Assembly (NCBI GenBank): GCA_037127315.1
Contig: JBBBDQ010001940.1
Span: 1,185,001 to 1,249,000 of the forward strand
Direction of reading: 5' to 3'
Length of the DNA: 64,000 bases
DNA from: Ascarosepion bandense
Taxonomy: Eukaryota > Mollusca > Cephalopoda > Sepiida > Sepiidae
Shown one piece after another: positions 1 to 11,055 of the stretch; position 1 is the first letter of the stretch; each line of letters starts with the position of its first letter. The notes under the pieces are model-generated. The model had not been told where the DNA came from. It did not search any database and saw only the letters and a list, made by a program, of their open reading frames with translations. Position numbers and translations under genes: made by a program.

Positions 1-268
1 TGGTTGTGATTGTCAATATTGAAAGTGAAAGATATCAACAAAAAAAAATGTCTTGTTTTGATTCTGTATGCACTTCTGAGAACTACACTAACAGTAACAC
101 TAACAGTATTTTTAATCGACTAAATGTATATTTATAAGAATATAAAATGTTCATAAAAATCGAAGATCCACTCGGAGTTTCGCAATGTTTTTTTTTTTTA
201 CTTTCTTTAGGATTCAGAAAAATATTGTTTTTTTGATGCGTTAAATTTTCACGTGTAAAAGTGTTCTA
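1..268. other. AT-rich flank, no gene seen
   Basis: No open frame with recognisable content. The stretch is AT-rich and ends where the terminal repeat of the element at 269 begins. Confidence 0.5.
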
Positions 269-351
269 GGTACCTCCACTTTTTCGCTAAAAAACAGCAT
301 AGCATGATGAAAAAAGGACCCAAACTTAACACAAAACTAGCATAATCTAAC

Positions 352-364
352 CCCCCCCCCCCCC
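352..364. repeat. Poly-C run
   Basis: A run of cytosines inside the GGTACC-TIR element. A second C-rich run lies at 516-525. Copy B has only a short C-rich stretch (about 59,349-59,356) at the position equivalent to the second run. Confidence 0.8.
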
Positions 365-1318
365 GTCATAGGGACCATAGCTGACTATGGGAATTTTAAC
401 GTCTTTGTGTTGTCGGATTTTAATGAAACTTTCAGGACATTTATTCACAAACGGATGAATTTATTTTTGAAATTATTATTTTTATAAAATCTTGTTAACG
501 TATGTCTGTTACTTCCCCCCCCCCCGCCCAACTTAATTTCATGAAAATTCTAGAAATTAAATTTTAGCTAAACGCAGGACTCCTTGGAGAAAATCATTTT
601 TTTTTTTTTTTTTTAAACAGCTGCCACTTTACTGAGTGAAAATCTACTCCGAATAGTAAAATGAAAAATGCAATAAATCTACGACATTATTTAATTAGAT
701 AGGCTCTTAATTGCTTTTATATATTAACAATATTATTGTCCGAAGAAAAAAATTGCAATGAATAATGAATTTTTGCAAGAATTGCTTTCATTTTTTTCCC
801 TTAAAAATTCTTTAAAGCTTTGTCCGTGTTAACTTAAGTTATTAAGTGAAGACTATATTTATTAACTGAAAATTAAAAAAGCTTAATACAAATCATGCTC
901 TAAGATTTTAAAAATAATTAAAAAAAATTTTTTATGTGTATAAAATGTGCCCATTTTGAAAGTATGGATTACTATACATGACATTATCAGAAAATAGGAT
1001 TGATAACTATAGTAAATTTAATGCTAACATTCTTAAAATTAGATTATGGAGAATATTTTCAACATATGTAAGATTACTGAGTACTGAAAACTTATATTAA
1101 AAAAGTGTTCACTCGTCATTTGCTGAAATTGTTTCAACACATAAAGTCTCTGTAGAACATCAATAACCATGTAAATAGCTTGTTAGTACTTGTCGGGTGT
1201 TGAAAGTTATGTTAATCACTACTACTGCTTGTTTTAAAATGTTTTATGCTTTTTATTTTTCTTAGCTTAAAGTAAAAAATATTGGTTTCAAATCAGATTA
1301 CTTATGCTCTATATGCTA

Positions 1319-1597
1319 ATCAGTCAGTCAGTTAAGTGCCATACACGATCATGTCTCAAAAGAGACATAACTGACTGGGCAGAAGTTTATTCCTCAGTTT
1401 CTGCTGTAAACTGGTTGCCAGCCAAGGCTATAGAACCCAATCTGTTCTATTATTTAGCCCATAACTGGAGGGGAAAGACGGATTAATACCTTTCTCAGGG
1501 GTATTTGTGTGCAAGTGAATGAAAGAATTTCAACTGGAATTCAAACTTGGCTCTCTGATTTGTCCTTCTGAGGAGATATCCACTGTGCCACAACAAA
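1319..1597 (-). mobile_element. tRNA-derived SINE, family S1, reversed copy
   Basis: Read on the minus strand it begins near 1597 with the tRNA-like head (GTGGCACAGTGGATATCTCC), passes a B-box-like GTTTGAATTCCAG and an internal ATGGGCTAAATAATAGAACA block, and ends in TAACTGACTGACTG at about 1320. The same order of blocks occurs at 17,421 and 58,879 on the plus strand. It is nearly full length and inserted inside the GGTACC-TIR element. SINEs of this kind are transcribed by RNA polymerase III and moved by a partner LINE; no partner can be assigned here. Confidence 0.75.
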
Positions 1598-1900
1598 GTT
1601 TAAGAAAAGTATGTTTTATTTTTGGAAGATTTTTTAATAAAAAAATGACATTTTGATGAAAGACAGCTAAAAATAGTGCTAATCAACTATATTTGAAAAA
1701 AAATAAAAAAATATTGATTCCAATCAATATAATTTCTGTTTGAAAAATACACTACAGAGTATTTTACTTAATGGAAATAGTAAATTTAATCCTCTAGCTT
1801 TTAATTAAAGGTAAAATGAAAGCTTCAGTATGCTTTTTATTTATAAAAATTCATTTTAGAACTTAGATATCAAATTTTTTAGTGAAATAGTGTTGGTACT

Positions 1901-3275
1901 GAATATATTGGTACCTCCCCTCAAAAAGCAGTACTCTTAAGGTTTAAAATGCATTTTAAAAATCACAATTTTTTCTTGAAGAATTTATTTTACTTTTAAT
2001 TCCAAGTTAAGATTAAGTTTTATATTTCCGTTATGCAAAATACTTTGCTGTTTCAAACCAAATTTAAGTTGATTAGAATGATCTCTTACTTCGTTGTTTT
2101 TTTTTTTTTTTTTTAAAGTAAAATCGCTAAAATCACCCACATTAAACCAATCTGTCAACACGGCATAATTCTCTTTGTTAAAATAATCTTTCAAAAATAA
2201 AATATAATTTTCTGAAACTTTATTTGAGGATGATGGACTGATTTAAATTTTCATTAATCTAGATTGTAACAAATATCACTTTTAGTTAAAAATATTGCAG
2301 AAAATAATTTTTTAACATGGAGGTGAATATTTTTAAGAAGTGTTGATACATTTATCGATAACCTGATGTTTGTGGGATTTATGTAAGGGGTAAATACTTG
2401 CAGTAAAATTACATGATGAATACAACATAAATGCCTTTTCTAGATAATTTTTTTAACTACCCAGTAAATGTTAGAAATTTGAAATATTTTAAGCATTCTA
2501 ATATTTTATTGAATTTTAGGTACTTTTGCTTTATAGTCTTAGATATGAAAATGCTTGTTGAGGAAATGTTAGAAAATTACAAAAAAATTACTGTAGTTAC
2601 TGTTCTTATGTTTTGTATGGATGTTCATATTTACAAAAATCAGTACATTTATACACACAATATAAATTCAAAATTCTTTGTAAAAAAAAAAAAAATACTA
2701 GGGCTTGCTGAATTGTAGTAAACTTTTTAATTTATGATTCGTAAATATAGTTTTTATTTAGTACCAGTATCACTTAAATGATACAAATTAATACAGATCT
2801 TTTTAAAGATTTAAAAGTTTGTATATTATTTAATATTTTTGTTAAAAGTAAATGTAGGCTCATTCTAAAGTTCATGTACCTACTAAAAGAAATATTTCAA
2901 ATTTTAGGGATAGATATTGAATTTATAAAAATTAAGTGAAGGTTTGTAGTATTATTCAAATTTAGTAATTAAAATAGTTAACATGTAAAGATTTCATAAT
3001 AGTTGAAAATATATAATGTGTTTCTATAAAATAGGATACAGAATCCAAAGTTTGAAAAAAAGGACAAATGAAAAACTTTTATTGAAACTAGATTAGATTT
3101 TTCGCCTGTACTAGACTTCATTAGATCAAATAGGAAAGCAAGAAATCTATGTATTTGTGTGTATGCTTAAATAAAAATCATTGGTACTTCTTTCTGCTAA
3201 GCCGGTGTTTGTTGGGATAAAAGAAAAGGATTAAATTGTGTGACTTTTGTGAAAAAGCCATTAATATTCATTTAG

Positions 3276-3310
<35 letters not shown>

Positions 3311-3382
3311 CAAGAAAAAAAACAACAAATATAGAATCCAAAATAATATTTCAGATTTCTGAACATAGTAGAAAACAGATTA
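1901..3382. other. AT-rich stretch without recognisable gene
   Basis: Only short chance open frames. A (TA)n tract lies at 3281-3308. I see no domain, RNA or repeat family here. Confidence 0.5.
3281..3308. repeat. (TA)n microsatellite
   Basis: About 14 TA units. Confidence 0.9.
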
Positions 3383-3867
3383 TCTAAACTTATTTATAAA
3401 TGGAACTTTGTGTGTGTGTGTGTCCGTTACCTATAGACTCTGAAACGGCTGAACCGATTTTCTTGAAAATTTACACAGCTGTACTATAAGCATCTGCGAG
3501 TGTTCTTAGCTAAGTTTTGTGTCGAGGTACCCCCCAATAAATATCGATAATCGAAAAAATCAGGTTATAGAAGGAGTGGTCCGATTTTAATAAAATTTGA
3601 TACACTCACAAAGACATAAGAAACAATATTCAGAAGTTTCAAGGTTGCAGTTCTTACAATAGTGCAGAAAATTTGATATCGATACCAGGAAATCAAAATT
3701 TGACTTACATCCATTCATTTTTCTTTCAGTCTACGGTTTTGCTTTAACTGGAAACAACTATTGCTTTTTAGTCTTTTGTGCCAACGTCCAAAGAGTCTGA
3801 GCTCCAGGACCATGGATTAGTTTTAAAGCTTTTATTACACCTGAGCAACGCCGGGCTATACTGCTAG
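3383..3867 (+). mobile_element. Non-autonomous Helitron
   Basis: The 5' end begins TC after an A/T base, followed by a GTGTGTGTGTCCGTTACC block and the AACGGCTGAACCGATTTT motif common at the 5' ends of many invertebrate Helitrons. The 3' end at 3841-3867 has the small GC hairpin around GCAACGCCGGGC followed by CTAG, with T as the next base. These are the classical Helitron termini (5' TC, 3' hairpin plus CTRR, inserted between A and T). At 485 bp it has no Rep/helicase frame, so it depends on an autonomous relative. The GGTACCCCCC at about 3,526 resembles the GGTACC-TIR end only by chance. Confidence 0.8.
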
Positions 3868-4860
3868 TGAGATATAAAATAAGAATTTGCAACCAGTTGC
3901 TGTTGGTTTTAGGAATCTTTCAAGTTTGTACACTGGGAAACAGATAAATATATGACTTTGTAACAGGTTGTAGTCAGTCACTTAAAAAATGCTAATGTCT
4001 CTACACAAACAGCTTCCTTTCCCCAAAAAAGAAATTAAAGTCATTAGAGATCAAAACACACTGACCACTAAACTACATGTCTGCTTCTCTAAGTCAATAT
4101 ACTTATTTCTTATTTACCGAGTAATAATGTTCATTAAAATGTATGACCTTTCTCTATATCAGCTTTAAATATTTAAGAAAATAATTATTTTTACTATGAA
4201 AAAATGCATTCACAAAACTTTGGATTTATTTTTAGCTGTATTCATATTTACAGTGTACGTTGTTGTATATTTATTAAAAACACATCACTATTCCATAGTA
4301 AACTTATAAAAACACTACCCAAGACACATGGCCATTGACTTCAGTCTAAAAAACCTTGAGCCCAACAATGCCCTGGCTGCATCCATAATTAAGAAGCCCT
4401 GTCTAATCCATTTTGCTAGATGGCCATAAACCCCTACAAGAAGATTCATCCATCATTTGACAGGTTCTGCTTTTAATCTTGCTGTGTCTTATAACTCTCC
4501 TCACCAGAAAAGCCTGGTGAGGAACCAGTTTAGTCACTGATCACTTGGCCATGCAGCAGGTAGTATTGGGTTATATAGTACCACAAGTAGCCATAGAGTG
4601 ACCTGACATAAAAGAGGGTGCAGAGAATGTATTTATTACCTATTTTATTATTTTTTTTTTATATCTGAAAGAAAATATTTTTGTTATTAGCAACTTAGAT
4701 CTAATGAAAATAAATAATATTTTTGCATCATACTCTTTTTATTTATAGAATGAATGTCTATATTTCTGAGATGAGGTATTGTAACTTTTTATACAATTTA
4801 TATTGTTTGGACTGGTGTCCTTATCTTTATTGTCATATATGCAATGTTTTCAAAATTTCA
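3868..4860. other. Intergenic; GC-richer unclassified block at 4310-4620
   Basis: Mostly AT-rich. The 4310-4620 block is distinctly richer in G+C than its surroundings and may be a repeat copy, but it has no second copy in this window and no coding content I can recognise. Confidence 0.35.
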
Positions 4861-4868
4861 ATGTATAT

Positions 4869-4945
4869 CACCTGAAGAAAGCTGGAGTGTACAATGGTCA
4901 AGATGTTTTGAATATGACAATAAAGATGAAGACAACAGTCTGATC
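4869..4945 (+). repeat. Penelope-like terminal fragment with degraded hammerhead-like core
   Basis: CTGAAGA at 4872-4878 is followed about 20 bases later by CAAGATGTTTTGAA, in the place where CGAAACGTTTTGAA would complete a hammerhead-like core, and then by AATAAAGATGAAGAC. This resembles the ends of Penelope-like elements, which are known to carry hammerhead-type motifs. The GAAA box is mutated, so this copy should be inactive. No coding part lies next to it. Confidence 0.4.
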
Positions 4946-5264
4946 AATGTAAATAATGTAAATAATATGTATTTAAAAAATCATTGATTATAATTATATT
5001 ACTAATACTTTTTGAACTTGTCATTTTAGTTTCTATATAGGATTTTTAAATATGTGAGTAGCTTTAACATTCATTCCTTGTAATAATTTTTTTTAATAAA
5101 AATTATATATTTAGAAAGCTTAGGCATGTAATTATTTCATTAAATTATCTAGATTACAAACCATGAGTTTCTATTGAAACAAGGCATATACATTCCTTTT
5201 CAATGGAACATTTATAATTACAGAATTGATTTCTAAAATGTTGGCATTTTTATGCTTAACAATT

Positions 5265-5512
5265 ACTACTATTTATTTTTGTCTATAAGCCTGAATATTT
5301 TAGAAATCTTATTAAAGAAAAATATACACCCTTTAGCATGTTTTGAATTTGTGTCTCTCTGCGTAGAGGAAAACTTGTTAGATTTGATGTGCTTTAACTG
5401 ACTCAGCCACAAAGAAGCCTTGCTGATCAATCAAGGTTTGAACAGTGCCTTTAAGTGAAGTTCTTCTCACCATAGATTATTCAAAAATATATTTGCTTTC
5501 ATATCTAAATGG
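5265..5512 (-). mobile_element. SINE with tRNA-like head, family S2, left inverted arm
   Basis: This is the reverse complement of 5641-5865 with moderate divergence. On the minus strand it reads GTGGCTGAGTCAGTTAAAGC (A-box-like, as in tRNA-Ser/Leu), then a variable-arm-like stretch with CTCTACGCAGAG. It then runs into the shared ATATTTTTCTTTAATAAGAT tail. The matching right copy preserves the GTTTCAAATC B-box better. Two such copies facing each other leave about 130 bp between them. Confidence 0.6.
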
Positions 5513-5640
5513 AAACAAAGTAATTTTCTAAAGAAATAATGAATTTTTTATTTATTAAACCAACATATTTTTATCACTTTAAACATTATTTTTCTTTTTT
5601 TACCTTTGGATTTTCTTCTTACATTTGTATACAAAACTGA

Positions 5641-5865
5641 GCAGATATGATAATTTTGAGTAGTATATGATGAGAAGGATTTTGTTTAAAGGCACTGTTC
5701 AGACCTTGCTTGATCAGCAAAGCTTCTACGTGGCTGAATTGGTTAAGGCACATTGGATCTGATGACAGTTTCCTCCTATCTAGAGGAATGCTGTTTCAAA
5801 TCTTGTGGCGAGAACATATTTTCCTTTAATAAGATTCTCAAATATTCAGGCCGGTAGATGAAAAT
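5641..5865 (+). mobile_element. SINE with tRNA-like head, family S2, right inverted arm
   Basis: Reads GTGGCTGAATTGGTTAAGGC at about 5732, a long variable-arm-like hairpin (TTCCTCCTATCTAGAGGAAT) and GTTTCAAATC, the order of a class II tRNA (Ser or Leu type) with A and B boxes. A repeat tail shared with the left arm follows. No clean acceptor stem or CCA is visible, so this is a tRNA-derived repeat and not a tRNA gene. A further inverted match of about 50 bp (5541-5597 with 5925-5981) lies outside in permuted order. Confidence 0.6.
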
Positions 5866-5989
5866 AAATATACTCTTTAATAAACTAAAAATGTCTTTTA
5901 AAAATATGAGTATCCACTGAAAATAATGTTTAAAGTGATAAAAATTCTTCCAGATTAATAAATAATAAATCCATTACATCTTTAAAAAA

Positions 5990-6865
5990 TGTTTTTTATA
6001 TTCAATTTAAAGAAAAGAATTTTACATCAATTCGTATTTGGAAATTTTTGTGTTTCAATAAAATATAATGAAAGAATAAATTTGAGATAGGGAATAAATC
6101 TTCTCTATTAGTTAGATTGTACTTTGCATGTATCTCCAAGTGTCAGTTTAAAATACATTATTTTGTTATTACAAAGGCAACATTAAAAAAAAGTTGTTAG
6201 ATTTCATATGATTTTTATATTGATATTGAAAAATTTACATTGATTTTAATGATTTGTTCAATTAGTTCATGCAAATAAGTTTTATAATAATAGCAATTTA
6301 GATTTTCTAAATATTTTAAAGTTTCTATTGTATTATATACCACACTCTTGATTTTGCTTGATAAATTTAATTTGGTATTAGTGACATCCTTCTATTTTGT
6401 TTCAAACAAATTTCTTTGTGAATCATAGTTCTTTAATTCTAGCTCTTTCTCAAGCAAGAGAACTTGATAATTTATTTGTTAATATCATTGAAGAATAATT
6501 CTAACATGTTGTTTGAAAGAAAATAGTGGCTGTCACTTATGTGTAATGGGTGTATACATCTGTACTGACATCTTTCTCTTGAACCTTTTCTTTATTATTT
6601 AAGATAATCTACAATCTGATTTTCTTTCTGTCCCAAATTCAACACATACTGTATCTTTTTGCTTATCCCTATGGCTCAGTTGCTATTTCTTTTGGGATTT
6701 TTTTTTCCTTACTTAATTTATCTTGGACCCTAAATTCAAGGTTTATTTTAGCACCAAAATGACTGTTTGCCGAGCAGTCCAGAACATATAGTTGTACATT
6801 CATGTCTTTTCTCAGTTTGAGTTTGTCCTTTGTACTTTTTACAATGTTATTTCTTATATATTAAT
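5990..6865. other. AT-rich stretch without recognisable gene
   Basis: Nothing with coding or RNA-gene character seen. Confidence 0.5.
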
Positions 6866-7135
6866 CTATTGAACGGGTGAAGAGGCTCATCCCTTGTTTC
6901 ATGTTTAGGATGTGGTTTCTGGCTTTCTCTTTTTCAATTGGAGTAGATAGACTAAACTATCGCCCGGTTCACACTCCACCCACGTCTATTGAATGGGTGA
7001 AGAGGCTCATCCCTTGTTTCCTGTTTAGGATGTGGTTTCTGGCTTTCTCTTTTTCAATCTTTTCACTCTTATGTAGCCCCCTGCACATCAGTGGCATTAC
7101 CGCCTTGCTCAGGGTGATATGATTAAAAAAAAAAG
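6866..7135 (+). mobile_element. LINE family J1, 3' end with tandem duplication
   Basis: Two direct copies of about 75 bp (6869-6940 and 6989-7062; shared core GGTGAAGAGGCTCATCCCTT) are separated by about 48 bp. A stretch follows containing AGTGGCATTACCGCCTTGCT and ending GGTGATATGATTAAAAAAAA. The same terminal block closes the LINE tails at 11,515-11,570, 18,215-18,262 and 42,265-42,312, so this is the 3' untranslated end of the same Jockey/L2-like family with an internal duplication. An 81-codon open frame crosses it, but its reading is just the duplicated UTR. Confidence 0.55.
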
Positions 7136-9180
7136 AAGAAACAAATTATTGTGCCAAAAAGCTATGCATACTTTCTGTGTTGAATCACTGGAAGAAATTT
7201 GTTGATTTGTTAACAAACATTTGGAGATTAGATTTCTGTAAGATTAATTATCTATGTTTGTTGAAGTTGCATTTGTAGGAGAAAAAAATTTGACTGTTTT
7301 CTTTTTATGTTGGGCAGTAATCTAATTACTTTTTTATTTTTGAGAGAATCTTTTAGAGGAATGTCTAATATTTAGCCCTGGGAAGGCTAAGTTATAGTTC
7401 TCATAATTAGTGTTTCCAGTCATTCCGTTTGTCCTTTTATTATAAATAAAAGGAAAAATACTTTTTAGTTAATAGCAGTGCTATGAGTAAGTGTCAAATC
7501 TCCATCTCTTTTGGCTTGATCAAATCACAAATAAAGCAGAAATTTTCTGTAATTTATACTTTTATTAACTATTCAGTCTGCTTCAATTAAGAAATGCTTT
7601 GCTGTAAGTTAAAAGAAATGTTAATGTACTAAGTAAATGACAGTTCTTTGAAAATTTTTTTAAATTTTAATTACTACAATTTCCATGAATTGCTATTTTC
7701 CTTTTGGTCATGTGACAAACATTTCCCAACCTGCCTCATATTAAATCAATGTTGTTTGTGTCATTTAAGAAGAAAAAATTTTTTTTTTTCACATTAACAC
7801 CCGTCTACTTTATTTGAATAAGTCATTTTTATATGAACAAATATGTTAAATCAACATTTACTTGATATATTTTGTTTGCAAACAAAAATGTATCAGAGTT
7901 GTCTATTAAAGAAAATATTCTCCTAGTTATATGTTGGAAGTTATTACTTTAAAAATTTCTATGAATATCTTGGCTTATTTTTTGGCTATAATTTGGTTGT
8001 AATTGTCTTCATGTCTATTGGATTTGCAATAAATAGCATTTGCTTGGATATTGCATTACTGACAATAAAGTTTCAGCATGAGGATCTCCTTTGTTTGAAA
8101 TACAAATCACTGCTTGATTTATTTTAAATATATTTTGATGTAACAGAATGTTGTAGAAGTAACTTTAGGTTTGAAAAGATTTTTACCAATGAGAAAACAA
8201 ATGATCTTGGCAGGTTGAAAATTAAGATGTAACTGATTAAAAATTCTTTAATACACTCTTGTTTAAAAGATTAGTTTTAGGCTGACATTAAAATTCATTA
8301 ATAATATACTTGAATCATCTGTGATATCTTTATTACAGCATCTTCAGCTTAATCAAATGAATAGTTTGAATTTGAAATCATTCTTTGATTTTAATAACCT
8401 AGCCTTCATTTACAAGTGGATTTATTGTAACTTTTTTTCCAATAAAAACTGTTTTGCTAAAAAATATTTCCATAGTTTAACTGTAGTTGTAGTATTTCAT
8501 TATTTTTATTTATAATATTAGATCATTGCAAAATTTGTGCCTGATTTAGAAAATGAAAAAATGAAAATTGAGCACAAGCTTTTGCAACAATATTTTTTCA
8601 TGATTCTACACTGCTTGCAAAATTTTTCTTCATTATTAGAAAAGAATTATTTTCAAAGCTGGCATAGAATCAGATTGGTGTAGTATAAGCAGTTGTATTC
8701 AATGAAGGGCCATCTGTCATTTAATCTTTTCACTCATCTAATCACAGATTTCAAATCTCAGACATGTTGGCAAGAAACTCCTTGTCAAAACAAAATGGAT
8801 CTTGTTCTTTTTCATTTGCTCTCTTCAATAACTCTTACTTTCCTTTTCATTTTTTGATTTGATTTTTCTTTTACCTTTTTGACATTATTGTTTTTCTTTG
8901 CTTTTTTTAAATGTCTTTTATACCATCTGATGTGTATGCTTTGGACAAGTGATCTTTAGTCGGTCTTATTTTAGGCTTTTTTTTTTCACTAATTGGCTCT
9001 AAATGTATCCAAAATTTCTGGTGTCTGACAAGTGATGATTTTTTTACATTCTCTTTCTTTTTTACCTTTAAGGCTCCAAATTTGGGCTTCTATTTAGATG
9101 TTGGCTGCTAGCTTTCATGTAGTATGTTGCTTACAGTTCGGTTAGTACACTGATTACTATAAGTGACCTCCTACAACCTG
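7136..9180. other. AT-rich stretch without recognisable gene
   Basis: No domain, RNA gene or repeat with a second copy found. Short open frames here have low-complexity AT-driven composition. Confidence 0.5.
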
Positions 9181-9185
9181 ACCAG

Positions 9186-9219
9186 TTTCAGCTTTAAATA
9201 ACCCATAAAGGGTTGATAA
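9186..9219 (+). repeat. Dispersed hairpin motif, copy 1
   Basis: TTTCAGCTTTAAATAACCCA followed by TAAAGGGTTGATAA. The AACCC/GGGTT pair can form a short hairpin. A nearly identical 34-bp copy lies reversed at 33,568-33,602. Element of origin unknown. Confidence 0.5.
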
Positions 9220-9289
9220 GTTGTAAAAGAACAAGACTCAATCATTAGGTATATTTGATCTAATCTGATATTCCATGTCCCAATGTTGA

Positions 9290-9612
9290 TTGTTTTTGTT
9301 GATAGTAATGAAGCTGGATGTATAACTTCCAGAAATTTCCAAATTTTATCACACTACCTTTATTTCCTTTGTATTCCATTAGTGAGAAGCAAGTTTCACT
9401 CAAGCAGCTTCTTCCCACGAACTGCTGCTCTGTGGAACTGACTCCCAACAGGATATTTTCCCAGTCACTACGATCTTAACCTGTACAAGTCTAGGGTTAA
9501 CTATTATCTTCTTTACATATCCGCATAAACTGTGCCTCTTACTTTGTAACTTTATTCTGTGAATGGTTCGTGGGTTTTGTACAGAGTGAACCTCACTGTA
9601 AAAAAGAAACAC
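9290..9612 (+). pseudogene. LINE family J2, C-terminal end of reverse transcriptase ORF
   Basis: The plus strand translates at 9,428-9,500 as WN followed by a stop and LPTGYFPSHYDLNLYKSRVN. This is the conserved LWNxLPxxxFPxxYxLxxFKxxVN signature that ends the RT polyprotein of many Jockey/CR1/L2-type LINEs. A stop codon inside the motif shows it is dead. The RT core is missing, as is usual for 5'-truncated LINE insertions. The same signature recurs at 12,720 (+) and 43,500 (-). Open frames on the minus strand here are antisense shadows. Confidence 0.65.
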
Positions 9613-9614
9613 AT

Positions 9615-10153
9615 GAATTTTCTTGAAAATTACTTGTTTTCCTCTCAGGATAAGTTGTTTTGTTGATCTGTCAATGGTGTTTTAGTATCGAGAAGATATG
9701 TTTTATGGAGTAGAAATGCTAATATATTATCCATAACTTCTTTTTTATATCTGGTCTTGAGACTGGCATTGGTTGAATTTTATGTATTTTTTAAAAATTT
9801 AGTTTTAAAGTTTCTAGATTCTGATTCAAAAATAGTAAATGTACATAGATATTATTAATTATATCTTAAAATTAGCTCACAGCATTAAGGCTACAGTTTT
9901 AAGAAGTGATTGGTTTGTTACTTTTTAGATAATGAGCTAATTTTTTTTTTTTGGAATATAATTTCTTATATTATCATTAATATATGGAAATGTTTAAATC
10001 CTTATCAATATTGCAAGTTTGCTTCTCTTTTAAAGAAATATTTTAATATTTTGAATATTTAGCAAATCTTTGATTGCCTGACATTTTCCTTTAAAATATT
10101 TCTTTGTTTTTAGTATAAATACTATATTTTATTTCAGTATAATTGGGTAAACA

Positions 10154-10186
<33 letters not shown>

Positions 10187-11055
10187 CTGGGAATTGTTTT
10201 GAACATTGCTCTTTATTTGGTTATTTTTATGACTTGTTATTAATGTTGATTGTATCTTTTTTAAAATTAATTATTAGTTTGTATGAATATATTTTTAATC
10301 TATTACTGTTCAAAATATCAGTGTCAGCTTGAATAAATAATAAAAAAATCTAAAATGTGTATTTTCATATTTGACTAATTTAAAAAGGTTGTTTGTTCAT
10401 TTACAGTGAAATAAGGAAGAAGTAAGGTTTTGAACCTAAGTTATTATCAATTTAAAAATAAATTTTGCTTGAGAATTTGGATTATTCCCTGCACATGAAT
10501 AAACTGTTTTTTTATGACTGATTTCTTAATCCTCCTGTGCACTATAAAATAACTTGGTTCATATTTTTCTAATTTGATTATTTAAATACATATCTTCTTT
10601 CCTTTACATTCAAAATACTTTCTTTTGATATATTTTGTAAACTTTTGCTCACTTTCTTTTGATATATTTTGTAAACTTTGTCTCACTTTGCTTAAAGTGC
10701 ATAAATGCATTAATAAGTCTGCAGTCTAATGTAAAATGAAAAGTATTTATTTTACATAAATGTTTCAACTAGTCTCTTTCCTTGCCAATACATTAAATTC
10801 AGTGATAGATATTAATCATATAGATGAATCTCAATTACATACAGTGAACATTTCAAATAGCAATTCACTTAGTACCTCTGTGTTAGGCTATGAACATATT
10901 TAGACATCTTTGTATAGTGTCTCTAAATTTGTTTATGATACAGCTAAGTTTGGTTGCTATATTGAGTTATTATATAAAATTATATATCATGTAAAAGTTA
11001 GCAGTGTTAGAAAGCTCATTTTAATATATATAGAACATATTTGAATACTGTTGCC
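9615..11055. other. AT-rich stretch without recognisable gene
   Basis: Homopolymer-rich; holds a 34-bp tandem duplication at 10,618-10,687. Nothing else seen. Confidence 0.5.
10618..10687. repeat. Tandem duplication, 34-bp period
   Basis: Two nearly identical copies built on TCTTTTGATATATTTTGTAA, starting at 10,621 and 10,655. Confidence 0.8.

Larger units (their letters stand above)
269..1900 (+). mobile_element. Non-coding GGTACC-TIR DNA element, copy A
   Basis: The left end at 269-280 reads GGTACCTCCACT. The right end at 1889-1900 is an imperfect inverted match (9 of 12). The interior is AT-rich and non-coding and matches 58,646-62,090 (copy B) over most of its length, for example the blocks at 408-470, 640-720 and 1,700-1,790. 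Removing the SINE at 1319-1597 leaves about 1.35 kb. Both ends and the lack of any coding frame suggest a non-autonomous DNA transposon; the superfamily is unknown. A TA precedes the left end, so a TA target is possible but not proven. The site at 1778-1779 is the unoccupied equivalent of the Tc1 insertion in copy B. Confidence 0.6.

Noticed and set aside
1985..2718. Short open frames at 1985-2194 (-) and 2431-2718 (+)
   Set aside because: Lys/Asn/Phe-rich translations of AT-rich DNA, no recognisable domain.
3520..3536. Another GGTACC-TIR end
   Set aside because: GAGGTACCCCCCAA lies inside the Helitron and the flanks do not match the TIR element.
5725..5815. A functional class II tRNA gene
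   Set aside because: A/B boxes and a long variable arm are visible, but there is no proper acceptor stem, and the homology extends into a repeat tail present in an inverted copy.
9260..9612. Minus-strand open frames of 62 and 70 codons
   Set aside because: Antisense to the plus-strand LINE C-terminal signature.
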